From: Methanolobus sp. UBA32
GTDB taxonomy: Archaea; Halobacteriota; Methanosarcinia; Methanosarcinales; Methanosarcinaceae
Direction of reading: 5' to 3'
Length of the DNA stretch: 26,597 nt
NCBI GenBank assembly: GCA_002507205.1
Contig: DAZF01000018.1
Location: forward strand, 2,833 to 29,429
In this document: one piece after another, positions 7,058-14,539 of the stretch
Numbering within the stretch: the stretch's first letter is position 1
How the letters are laid out: each line of letters begins with the position of its first letter
Notes under the pieces: model-generated
Told to the model about the DNA's origin: nothing
Database searches by the model: none
Seen by the model: the letters and a program-made list of their open reading frames with translations, nothing else
Made by a program: the position numbers and the translations under genes

Positions 7058-7454
7058 CGAAGTCACAATCGAATTGCAGCGCGACACCGTGGATTTATAG
7101 TATATGATGCAAAAACAATGTTATTTCTTCATTCGAAACTCGTTTTGATAGTATGTATGAAAACACCATGTTCTCGTGAGAGCGGGTGTGTGCACAACTG
7201 TCGGAACTGCTTAACAATGTATATAGGGCTGTCGTAGGGGTTGTGTGAGTAATCACGGCTTAATTATTACTCTCGGTAATAACTACTGTTAAACATGTGT
7301 GTGAAAATAGAAATCATGATGTGTTAGTTAAATGGATAATGAACATGGTGCCTTACAACGAACGATATAAGACACACATGTACAAACACCTTACCACCCG
7401 TTAGAAATCTTCACCATGGGCTTTATTTTAGCTCGTTGGTGTGTCATATATGTT
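7058..7454. other. Gene-poor regulatory gap
   Basis: No convincing gene is seen. It holds a small inverted repeat GAGTAAT/ATTACTC (7247-7253 with 7266-7272) and a second, ATTAC/GTAAT (7266-7270 with 7276-7280), so alternative hairpins share one arm. CATGTACAAA at 7378-7387 recurs at 7701-7710 near the element's right end. The function is unknown. Confidence 0.35.
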
Positions 7455-7598
7455 TTATCTCACGGGTTCTAAAGCTAAGTAGCCTTGTACTTTAATGATG
7501 TTGAACTTTTGACCTTTTTTAATACCCTCTAATTTTATAATATCGTGGGGTATTGTTATACGATACTGTCCGTTATATTCCTGAATTGTCACAGTCAT
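7455..7598 (-). CDS. AbrB/SpoVT-type regulator (47 aa)
   Basis: 47 residues with a clear swapped-hairpin AbrB domain: N-G-Q-Y-R-I-T-I-P-H-D-I-I, then I-K-K-G-Q-K-F-N-I and L-A-L-E-P-V at the end. Such proteins dimerise and bind DNA as transition-state-type regulators or antitoxins. It is the last gene before the element's right end. No toxin is adjacent. Upstream DNA carries three AGTACT palindromes at even spacing, suggesting autoregulation. GGAAG just upstream on the minus strand (7608-7612) can act as ribosome binding site. It is distinct in sequence from the AbrB-like protein of the replication operon. Confidence 0.75.
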   Translation of the reverse strand: MTVTIQEYNGQYRITIPHDIIKLEGIKKGQKFNIIKVQGYLALEPVR

Positions 7599-7616
7599 TT
7601 TTTACACTTCCTTTTC

Positions 7617-7646
7617 AGTACTGCTAATAGTACTATATGCAGTACT
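7617..7646 (-). promoter_or_regulatory. Triple AGTACT operator in front of the AbrB gene
   Basis: The palindrome AGTACT occurs at 7617-7622, 7629-7634 and 7641-7646, each exactly 12 bp from the last; the outer pair forms a larger inverted repeat AGTACTGC/GCAGTACT (7617-7624 with 7639-7646). The block lies 19-48 bp before the AbrB start codon, where a promoter is expected. Autoregulation is inference. Confidence 0.6.
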
Positions 7647-7683
7647 AATTAATATGTTTTTGTATCGTATCGTGTGTAAACAT

Positions 7684-7729
7684 CTCAGCGGATAATAGAA
7701 CATGTACAAAGTTATTTATATTCGCTGAG
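7684..7729. other. Candidate right attachment site region of the element
   Basis: CTCAGCG at 7684-7690 and its complement CGCTGAG at 7723-7729 form an inverted repeat; the similarity extends outward imperfectly (GATAATAG versus AATATAAA on the opposite strand). The right arm is in the last codons of the interrupted ATPase gene. The arrangement fits integrase core or arm sites, but the left attachment site is outside the window, so the exact crossover cannot be defined here. Confidence 0.4.
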
Positions 7730-9124
7730 GAACATCTCAAGTACGGGTGTCGCTTCCCCGAAAGGACGCCCGCTAATTGAACGAAGTCTTGACACCATGG
7801 ATTCCATATCCTCTTGCGAAAGGTATATGTTGGTGATGCACTCCTCGCCATCAAGTACTACATGCACAGGATTTCTGTCTGCCGGGGCGTTCACATACAC
7901 GTCAGTGACGCGTTCATCGGACAGCAGGTCTTCAAGTATCCCGAGTCCTGTAGTATATTTTGTGAGCAGGTCGCTGCAGATATTCAACTTTGCAGGATTG
8001 GAGATTATATCGTCAACATCATTCTCCTGGAGCAAGAGTTGTTTACTAAGCCTGCGGAAGTATTCTCTCGAGTTAGCAGGGTCGGCAAACTGCAGATCTA
8101 CAGGCCGGTGCATTATCATCTTTTTCCTGATCCTTTCTATCAGTTTGAGCTCTTTTTCTTCAAGTGAATATTCTATCGGACTGATCATGTACATTTTCTC
8201 AGGACGGTCAGCTAACTGGTATATGTTCACCGGCAGCTTTCTCTCATTCTGATAACTGATGTCGTAACATTCCAGGAAAATGGTGTTGTCCGGTGCTTCG
8301 GTGTAGATCCTGGATGTGGAAAAAGGAGGTCTCACGTAGGATATGAGATGTTTTTCATATTCATACCCGTATTCTGTATCATATTCTACTGTGTATTTTC
8401 CAGAGCTTTCGGGAGTAATGTTTTTTATAATACTTTTTGAAATAGATTCCATTTCGCTGAGGATACCTGTGAATTTACCTCTGCATAGCACACATTCTCT
8501 CCGGAAATCGGATAATGGATCTTTTGTTTCGTTGTATTCAATTAGCTTGTTAATTGTGTAACAGGCTTTGAGTGGATCAGTTCCAGAGGATTCAAGTATC
8601 AGATTCATTATATCTGCATGCTCTTTCCTGCATTGTGCATTGTTATCACATGTTTCATGTACAAACTTTGAACTTTTGTAGGAAATCAGCTTGTCTTTCA
8701 GGCCGGACATCAGGTATATTGTAGCAAGTGACCTGCCTTCGTAGTCTCTTTCGTAGAGCTTTGAAAGGGTTAATCTTTCGGCAACAGGTTCTTTCTGGAG
8801 GATATGAAATATGTTTTTCCTGCAATTCTCATCTTCAAAACTGGATTCGCAGGAACATTCCTTGCAGTCAATGGTAATGGTTTTGCTTTTTTTCGAGACT
8901 TTTGACCTGTAAGGGCAGCATTTGTCATTTTCTTCCTTTTTTCCGGCAAGTAAGGATACACCAGACAAGAATTTATTGAACATCCTGTTAATCTTTCCTT
9001 TAGTACCTGATACAGTATCAACCGGCTTTCTTTCAGACAGGACCAGTTGCATTCGTTGATATTGTGTGATGTCCGTAGTATCGTTTTTCAATACTCGCTC
9101 TGTTTTTACTTTTTCAGATGTCAC
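7712..9124 (-). pseudogene. Type II/IV secretion-pilus ATPase (GspE/TadA-like), truncated by integration
   Basis: 470 residues from a GTG at 9124, ending shortly before the ATPase core. The N-terminal ~220 residues are cysteine-rich (C69, C70, C87, C90, C92, C101, plus later C-x-x-C in E-C-V-L-C), as in archaeal homologues with an extra domain. From ~385 the conserved region begins: L-G-I-L-E-D-L-L-S-D-E-R-V-T-D-V-Y-V-N-A-P, then S-R-L-R-S-I-S-G-R-P-F and P-V-L-E-M-F-L-S-E-Y-K, then stop. Full-length members continue with T-R-V-S-type sequence, Walker A and Walker B motifs; all are missing. The break coincides with the edge of the integrated element, so the 3' half should lie left of the window. 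As it stands it cannot be an ATPase. Its promoter should lie in 9125-9320. Confidence 0.85.
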
Positions 9125-9182
9125 TTTTTATTCCACTGCTTAATTTTTTTAACAGAACAGAATAATCTATTAAAACATTTCG

Positions 9183-9207
9183 AAATTAAATTTGAACAAT
9201 TTAATTT
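9183..9207. repeat. Perfect 10-bp inverted repeat between divergent genes
   Basis: AAATTAAATT at 9183-9192 pairs with AATTTAATTT at 9198-9207 around a 5-base loop, in the AT-rich gap between the ATPase gene and xseA. It could be an operator shared by the divergent promoters or simply AT-rich DNA. Confidence 0.4.
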
Positions 9208-9347
9208 TTAATACTCTTATATTTTAGGAAGTTGTGGCTTCAGTTCAGATCAATCGGCAACAAGCGTTAATATAATACTTTCACATAACTTCCATCTGGA
9301 TTTTATATTCCCGGAGCTTAATGTGTTTAAAAGGCCGGAGATTCTGC

Positions 9348-10571
9348 ATGGGTATATATACTGTTTCGCAATTGAATGAATACATCAAACAGGTTCTGAC
9401 TCAGGACCCGCAGCTAGGGCAACTATGGGTGCGTGGTGAGATCTCGAACCTGACAAAACATAGCTCCGGCCATTATTATTTTACCCTGAAGGACAAAGGT
9501 GCCCAGATAAGTTGTGTGAGTTTCCGTATGACCAACCGCACCCTGAAGTTCGAACCTGAAGCATCGATGAAGGTCCTTGTTTTCGGAACAGTGGATGTTT
9601 ACACTGTACGTGGCCAGTACCAGTTGAGGGTGCTGGATATGCGCCCCGATGGAATCGGTGAGCTTTACAAGGCTTACGAACAACTCAGGAACAGGCTGCA
9701 GGAAGAGGGTCTGTTCGACGTGTCCCACAAGAAAAAAATCCCTCGTTTTCCGGGTAAGGTTGGGGTGATCACCTCGCCAACAGGGGCTGCGATTCATGAT
9801 ATACTTCATGTGCTGAAACGCAGGTTTCCCGTGGATGTGTTACTCAGTCCGGCAATTGTTCAGGGTGAGAACTCTGCTGAAAGTATCGTCAGATCGATCG
9901 AATATCTCAACAGGACTGATGTTGACGTAATAATTGTTGGCAGAGGTGGTGGTTCGCTGGAAGACCTGTGGTCTTTTAATGAGGAAACTGTTGCAAGGGC
10001 AATATTTGATTCCGAGGTACCGATAATCTCGGCAGTGGGGCATGAAACGGATTACACGATAGCTGATTTTGTAGCGGATGTGAGGGCTCCTACACCATCG
10101 GCCGCCGCAGAGTTAGCGGTTCCGGAAAGGTCCGAGTTGAAGAAATATGTTATCTCCCTGTCATCACGTATGGAACAGGCTGCGATACATTTCATATCCG
10201 ACAAATACCATCATCTGGACTATCTTTATTCCAGGATAGAACCGGAAAGGTTCGCTGAGATATTGCGACGTGATATGCAAAGGGTTGATGAACTCCGCTC
10301 ACGCATGGAATTCGGACTCAGAAAGATCATTGAATCAAAGGAAGCCTCACTTTCCGGCCTTGCAGGTCGTCTGAATGCTATAAGTCCTTTGAACACACTG
10401 GGGAGGGGTTACTGTATAGCTCTTCGCAGCAGGGACCACAGTATTGTAGGGCGTATCGGTGATGTAAGCCCTGATGAATACCTTGATATCAGGGTAATTG
10501 ACGGTACTGTGGAATGCAAGGTGACAGGTGTTAAGCCGGAAAACAGGAACATTGGTGAGAAAAGGAGTTGA
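9348..10571 (+). CDS. xseA: Exodeoxyribonuclease VII large subunit
   Basis: 407 residues from ATG 9348; an in-frame ATG at 9321 would add 9. Both starts have a GGAG, but 9348 gives the usual family N-terminus (Y-T-V-S-Q-L-N-E-Y-I-K) with GGAG at 9337-9340. An N-terminal OB-fold DNA-binding domain (W-V-R-G-E-I-S-N-L, G-H-Y-Y-F-T-L-K-D) is followed by the catalytic domain with G-R-G-G-G-S-L-E-D-L-W-S-F-N and S-A-V-G-H-E-T-D-Y-T-I-A-D-F, then a helical region. With XseB it degrades single-stranded DNA to oligonucleotides in the cytoplasm. The enzyme is bacterial in general distribution; its presence in methanogens of this family suggests ancient transfer. Confidence 0.96.
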   Translation: MGIYTVSQLNEYIKQVLTQDPQLGQLWVRGEISNLTKHSSGHYYFTLKDKGAQISCVSFRMTNRTLKFEPEASMKVLVFGTVDVYTVRGQYQLRVLDMRPDGIGELYKAYEQLRNRLQEEGLFDVSHKKKIPRFPGKVGVITSPTGAAIHDILHVLKRRFPVDVLLSPAIVQGENSAESIVRSIEYLNRTDVDVIIVGRGGGSLEDLWSFNEETVARAIFDSEVPIISAVGHETDYTIADFVADVRAPTPSAAAELAVPERSELKKYVISLSSRMEQAAIHFISDKYHHLDYLYSRIEPERFAEILRRDMQRVDELRSRMEFGLRKIIESKEASLSGLAGRLNAISPLNTLGRGYCIALRSRDHSIVGRIGDVSPDEYLDIRVIDGTVECKVTGVKPENRNIGEKRS

Positions 10572-10575
10572 GTCT

Positions 10576-10836
10576 ATGGAAAAAGGGAAGAATGATTCAG
10601 AAGGGATAGAAGGGCTGGATGAAATAAGTTTTGAAAGCTCTCTGGAAGAGCTTGAATCCCTTGTAGAGAAGCTTGAAAAGGGCCAGCTTACCCTTGATGA
10701 GAGTCTTGGGATATTTGAACGTGGGATGAAACTTGCCCGCATATGCAATCAGAAGTTATCAAAAGCTGAAAGGCAGATCGAAGTACTGATCGAAGAGAAT
10801 GGCAGGCTGAAGACTGAAACTTTTATTGATGAATAA
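10576..10836 (+). CDS. xseB: Exodeoxyribonuclease VII small subunit
   Basis: 86 residues from ATG 10576, with AGGAG at 10563-10567. The frame extends upstream to 10528, inside xseA, but the internal ATG fits family length. The core F-E-S-S-L-E-E-L-E-S-L-V-E-K-L-E-K-G, then L-T-L-D-E-S-L-G-I-F-E-R-G-M-K-L, is the typical two-helix hairpin that packs on the XseA stalk. The N-terminal ~20 residues are extra and acidic. It is 4 bp downstream of xseA and certainly co-transcribed. Confidence 0.95.
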   Translation: MEKGKNDSEGIEGLDEISFESSLEELESLVEKLEKGQLTLDESLGIFERGMKLARICNQKLSKAERQIEVLIEENGRLKTETFIDE

Positions 10837-10941
10837 TCTTGATACAGGGGGATGGGTGGGAAAGAGTTTGACGGTTAGAAATACGATAACTTAATCTCTA
10901 TCCAGTCAAAGAACAAAAAACAAAAAAGTGATTTGAAAGGT

Positions 10942-12036
10942 TCAGACTTGGTCTGTTCCAGTTCCTTTCTTATCATCTTCATCTTCAAGATATCTTTTCG
11001 CTAGCAGGAATACACTGCTTCCTGTGAGTATTATCAGGAATATGGCAATTACAAGGCCTTCTGTTGTAAAATCCTGCCATGAGTGTACTGAAGCCCATAT
11101 TCCGCTTCTTGTTACAAAGGTTGCGAATATAACCAGTATAAATGAGGCAACTGCAAGCAGTGGTGCCAGGAATCCATATTCACCATATTTTGTACGTGTC
11201 TGGGCGTGCAGGTAGGCTGTGGCAGTTATCCAGGGTATGAGTGAGGATGTTTCCACAGGGTCCCATGTCCAGTACCATGCTCCCCATCCGAGTACCTCGT
11301 ATGCCCAGAATCCTCCAAGCCCTATTCCAAGTGTGAGGAAAAGCCATGCAATTCTCATCCAGTCCCTTGCTACAAGTGTCCATCGGCTGTCCTTTGTGAT
11401 AAGGTTGGAAATGGCAGCTGCAAAAGGTATGGTAAAAGCTGCATATCCCAGGAACAGTATGGGTGGATGGACAGCCATCCATGGGTTGCGCAAAAGCGGG
11501 TTCATTCCCTGGCCGTAGGGCACATCGTAGAGTACTGCGAATGGGTTCCAGTTAGTTGCTTCAATGGTGCCTGTAGGGAGTATGCGGTACGCAGAGAATG
11601 GATTGTCTATTACGAGCAGTATGAGGAATACGGATACAACAGTCATGGTTACAATTCTTGTAATATCCATCATCCTTGTTTCAGTAAGTTCTTTTGTGTG
11701 TCCGGTGTAGCGGAGAAGCAGAAGCATTACAAGTGTCGCCCATGTCCAGAGCAGAAGGGAACCTTCCTGTCCGGCCCAGAAGGCCGATATGCGATAGAAC
11801 CACGAAAGGTCTGTGCTGGAATGGTTGAATACGTATTCATAGGACGCATTGACACTCAGGAGTTGTATTATGAGTATGAATGACGAGAGCGTGATGCATG
11901 CCGTACACAGCATTTCCAGCTTATTCCAGCGCATTTTTGCCCTTTGGTTCGATGACGTATAATAATTAATAGAATAGAATGTGGCACCCCATCCACAGAT
12001 AAAGGCCAGCCATATGAGGATCATTCCTAAATTCAA
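10942..12036 (-). CDS. CcmF N-terminal half (cytochrome c heme lyase subunit)
   Basis: 364 residues; multi-pass membrane protein of the heme-handling superfamily. It carries the tryptophan-rich WWD-type motif W-G-A-W-Y-W-T-W-D-P-V-E-T-S (about residues 250-265), the preceding V-H-P-P-I-L-F-L-G-Y-A heme-ligand histidine region and about nine membrane segments. This is the N-terminal two thirds of a bacterial CcmF. The start is TTG at 12036, just behind a strong GAGGTGATGA that overlaps the stop of the upstream gene; an ATG at 12024 is possible but distant from it. With the adjacent gene it should attach heme to apocytochrome c outside the membrane. The other ccm genes are not in the window. 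Confidence 0.9.
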   Translation of the reverse strand: MNLGMILIWLAFICGWGATFYSINYYTSSNQRAKMRWNKLEMLCTACITLSSFILIIQLLSVNASYEYVFNHSSTDLSWFYRISAFWAGQEGSLLLWTWATLVMLLLLRYTGHTKELTETRMMDITRIVTMTVVSVFLILLVIDNPFSAYRILPTGTIEATNWNPFAVLYDVPYGQGMNPLLRNPWMAVHPPILFLGYAAFTIPFAAAISNLITKDSRWTLVARDWMRIAWLFLTLGIGLGGFWAYEVLGWGAWYWTWDPVETSSLIPWITATAYLHAQTRTKYGEYGFLAPLLAVASFILVIFATFVTRSGIWASVHSWQDFTTEGLVIAIFLIILTGSSVFLLAKRYLEDEDDKKGTGTDQV

Positions 12037-12040
12037 ATCA

Positions 12041-13069
12041 TCACCTCTTTCCCTTTGCTCGCTTTGCCCTGCGTTTCTCTATTTCCTGCTCGAGCATGTG
12101 GTCATATCTTCCTTCGTTTGTTTTGTTGCTTATACCGGAGATTCCTGATTTTGTATCGGTCTTGCGGTCTGTTACCAGCAGGGCAATGATGCCTATCACC
12201 ATGAGGTACATTCCTCCCCATAGGCAGTTGATGAAGGGTACGGTTCGCATGTAGAGGTCTATCTCACCTTTTGATTCATCGATTGCTCTTGGGGCAATGA
12301 ACAGTTCTTCAGTGAGTCCGCGGTTTATGTAAGTTGTTGTGTATGTTTGTCCCCATTTGAAATCGGTGATATAATTAATCTGTCCGCTCTTGAAATAATT
12401 CCCGTTCTTATAAATGTCAAAATCAATTTCTGTAGTGTAGGATGATGCCGGATTGTTTCGGAAGGCTTCTCCGCTGTAGTATGAATCCATGCTGTTTATT
12501 TTAAGCTGGTAGTGCTGGCCTTCAAAAGAGCCAGTCTGCCCAGTTCCAAGCACAGCGGAACTTTCAGTTTTCATATTAGAGCTGAGGATTATTCCCAGCA
12601 GGATAAGAATGATCCCGATATGGATCACGTGTGCGCTGAGTTTCTTTATATTTGCCGAAGCAGTAGCATTTTTGTTGTTGCTGTATGTCTTAAAAATCCT
12701 GTAAAAGGTTGCCATCAGGGCAACGATAAGTATGGGCAATGAAATGTCCATGGGCATATTACCAAAAGGGGAGAATACTGTAAAAACGATTGACAGGGCG
12801 GCAGAAGCTCCTACTATTGGGTAGATGTACTTGCGGTCTGCATAACCTACGAGCATACCTGTACTCAGGATAAGAATCAGGATGGCAACAGGAATTGCAG
12901 TCCTGTCATTGAAATATTCCGGTTCAAGGCTAAGCTCAATTCCGGTTGTGAGTTTTGCAATAAGGGGTGTCAACATCCCCATTGTTATGATTGTTGCCAG
13001 TAGCAGAAAAGTGACAACAGCCGCAAGCATGGTATTACTTGATGTCGGATAGGGTATTTTGTTTTTCAT
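12041..13069 (-). CDS. CcmF C-terminal half (separate gene, placed upstream)
   Basis: 342 residues. Four or five membrane segments in the first ~180 residues, including Y-F-N-D-R-T-A-I-P-V-A and S-A-H-V-I-H-I-G-I-I-L-I-L-L-G-I with its conserved histidines. An extracytoplasmic domain of about 120 residues follows (G-Q-H-Y-Q-L-K-I... F-I-A-P-R-A-I-D-E-S-K-G-E-I-D-L-Y-M-R), then a last membrane segment and a basic tail. This corresponds to the CcmF C-terminal region. It is transcribed before the N-terminal half, reversing the order within the fused bacterial protein, and its final codons contain the ribosome binding site of the next gene, so the two are probably made in equal amounts. Confidence 0.85.
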   Translation of the reverse strand: MKNKIPYPTSSNTMLAAVVTFLLLATIITMGMLTPLIAKLTTGIELSLEPEYFNDRTAIPVAILILILSTGMLVGYADRKYIYPIVGASAALSIVFTVFSPFGNMPMDISLPILIVALMATFYRIFKTYSNNKNATASANIKKLSAHVIHIGIILILLGIILSSNMKTESSAVLGTGQTGSFEGQHYQLKINSMDSYYSGEAFRNNPASSYTTEIDFDIYKNGNYFKSGQINYITDFKWGQTYTTTYINRGLTEELFIAPRAIDESKGEIDLYMRTVPFINCLWGGMYLMVIGIIALLVTDRKTDTKSGISGISNKTNEGRYDHMLEQEIEKRRAKRAKGKR

Positions 13070-13087
13070 CTTGCGGTGAATTTTATG

Positions 13088-13156
13088 TGTACAACATATT
13101 TATAGTTAGAGATAAGGGCAACTAGCAGATGTACAACATATTTATAATTAGAGATA
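13088..13156. repeat. Tandem 27-bp promoter-like repeat between ccmF and carS
   Basis: TGTACAACATATTTATA followed by RTTAGAGATA occurs at 13088-13114 and 13130-13156, identical except for one base and 42 bp apart. Each copy contains a TATA-box-like core, and an inverted ATGTTGTA lies at 13191-13198. The block sits between divergent genes, so it may be a duplicated promoter or paired regulator sites. Confidence 0.6.
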
Positions 13157-13224
13157 TTTTATCCGTCGTGCTTCGATATATTAAATAATGATGTTGTATA
13201 TCAGAACAGAGCAACAAATGTGAG

Positions 13225-13800
13225 TTGATAATTACGATAGAGATGCTGATAACTGCTGTCTGGCTGATGCTTCCTGCTTATATTCCAAGTCCTCTGGCGG
13301 CTGTCTTTGGTGGAGGAAAGCCAATTGACGGTGGCAGAACAATGAGTGACGGGCGGCGTATACTTGGAGACGGAAAAACATATCGTGGTCTTCTGGCAGG
13401 ATTATTCTTTGGAATGATAGTGGGCTTGCTGCAGATGTATTATCTGTCTAAAAGAACAACATTGTTCTCAGTTGAGCTTCCATCATTTGCAGGAAACGGC
13501 ATAACTGCCAGTGCTGTTATTGTGATATTCGCACTGGCTTTTGGTTCTCTTTTCGGAGATATGTTCATGAGTTTCTTCAAGAGAAGGCTTGGACTTAAAA
13601 GAGGAGCTCCTATGCCTGTTGTTGACCAGCTTGATTTTGTGTTCGGCGCATGGCTGTTCACATACATAGCAGCTCCTGCCTGGTTTATGGCTAATTTTAC
13701 AATTCCGATAATCATAGTTCTGCTGGTGCTGACTCCTTTTCTGCATCTGGGTACGAATATCATAGGGTATTTCCTCGGGGTCAAGAATGAGCCCTGGTGA
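13225..13800 (+). CDS. carS: CDP-archaeol synthase
   Basis: 191 residues; integral membrane CTP transferase that activates digeranylgeranylglyceryl phosphate to CDP-archaeol in archaeal membrane lipid synthesis. Shown by the hallmark N-terminal block: P-A-Y-I-P-S-P-L-A-A-V-F-G-G-G-K-P-I-D-G-G-R and D-G-R-R-I-L-G-D-G-K-T-Y-R-G (residues ~18-55), then membrane segments and G-D-M-F-M-S-F-F-K-R-R-L-G-L-K-R-G with D-Q-L-D-F, a typical cytidylyltransferase-like core. The frame starts at TTG 13225, preceded directly by GTGAG; ATG 13243 is an alternative that loses six residues. The start is therefore uncertain, the identity is not. Confidence 0.93.
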   Translation: MIITIEMLITAVWLMLPAYIPSPLAAVFGGGKPIDGGRTMSDGRRILGDGKTYRGLLAGLFFGMIVGLLQMYYLSKRTTLFSVELPSFAGNGITASAVIVIFALAFGSLFGDMFMSFFKRRLGLKRGAPMPVVDQLDFVFGAWLFTYIAAPAWFMANFTIPIIIVLLVLTPFLHLGTNIIGYFLGVKNEPW

Positions 13801-13803
13801 GTG

Positions 13804-13845
13804 TTTTAAATAGGTATTTTAAACATTTTAGTTATAGGTGATCAA
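13804..13845 (+). promoter_or_regulatory. pyrE promoter and ribosome binding site
   Basis: TTTAAATA at 13804-13811 is a TATA-box candidate, and AGGTGATC at 13836-13843 is a near-perfect ribosome binding site just before ATG 13846. Confidence 0.5.
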
Positions 13846-14379
13846 ATGTCTGACGGGAATGGAAAACGCGCATTGATAGATGCACTGAAAGCATGTGGTG
13901 CGGTTAAGTTCGGTGATTTCACACTTGCTTCGGGTAAGAAGAGTACATATTATATTGATATAAAGAAGGCCAGCACAGATCCAGCTACGCTTAAAGTGAT
14001 AGCGAAGGAAGCAGCAAGTGTCATAAAAGGACATGATATTGATTATGTGGGCGGTGTTGTGCTTGGTGGTGTTCCTCTTGCTACGGCTGTCTCCCTTGAG
14101 GCGGAACTTCCACTTGTGCTGATTCGCAAATCTGAAAAGGATTATGGTACTGGCGGACGTTTTGTCGGTGAGTTCCAGAAAGGTTCTAAGATATTACTCC
14201 TTGAGGATGTAACCACAAGCGGCGGATCTGTAAAAGATGCCATTGTTGCAATACGTGATGCAGGCGGTATCGTGGACAGGGTCATTACTGTAGTGGACCG
14301 TGATTCAGGCGCAGAGAAGAATCTGAGTGACATTGGTGTAAAGCTTGTTCCGTTGGTCCGGGCAAGTGACCTTATCTGA
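13846..14379 (+). CDS. pyrE: Orotate phosphoribosyltransferase
   Basis: 177 residues, usual for the archaeal enzyme. It joins orotate to PRPP to make orotidine monophosphate, the fifth step of pyrimidine synthesis. The PRPP-binding motif I-L-L-L-E-D-V-T-T-S-G-G-S (E120, D121) is intact, as are F-T-L-A-S-G-K-K-S-T-Y-Y-I-D near residues 25-38 and the R-K-S-E-K-D-Y-G-T-G loop region near 94-103. It stands alone behind its own promoter. Confidence 0.96.
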   Translation: MSDGNGKRALIDALKACGAVKFGDFTLASGKKSTYYIDIKKASTDPATLKVIAKEAASVIKGHDIDYVGGVVLGGVPLATAVSLEAELPLVLIRKSEKDYGTGGRFVGEFQKGSKILLLEDVTTSGGSVKDAIVAIRDAGGIVDRVITVVDRDSGAEKNLSDIGVKLVPLVRASDLI

Positions 14380-14539
14380 ATTTATGCAGTAAAAATAAAG
14401 ACAAGTTATTTATTTCAGGAATTAGAACTCTTTGGTATTCTTATTCCTATGAAATAGCAAAGTAATAACAGATATCGGGATGAGTTCCATCGTATCTGCA
14501 TATCACTAATGATGATTTTATGATGATGAGGTTCAATAT

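Larger units (their letters stand above)
1..7711. mobile_element. Integrated plasmid/virus-like element (left end outside the window)
   Basis: A block of genes foreign to the housekeeping surroundings: tyrosine integrase at the left, PrimPol/D5 replication protein, two AbrB-like regulators, several small membrane proteins and long AT-rich regulatory gaps. The right boundary is placed near 7711-7735 because a chromosomal secretion-ATPase reading frame on the minus strand ends there in mid-domain. The left boundary lies before base 1, since the integrase frame is still open at the window edge. No capsid, portal, terminase or conjugation gene is recognisable in the visible part, so plasmid versus virus is undecided. 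Assignment as one element is inference from gene content and the interrupted gene. Confidence 0.8.

Noticed and set aside
6901..7107. 68-residue + frame
   Set aside because: Antisense to the 31-residue membrane gene and its operator; Cys/His-rich shadow composition and no promoter.
7381..7454. 18-residue minus frame after the AbrB gene
   Set aside because: Too short, no ribosome binding site, no coupling evidence beyond proximity.
7797..8252. 151-residue + frame inside the ATPase gene
   Set aside because: Ser/Leu-rich antisense shadow of the conserved ATPase coding sequence.
11467..11883. 138-residue + frame opposite ccmF
   Set aside because: Antisense shadow; the minus-strand frame has clear CcmF motifs.
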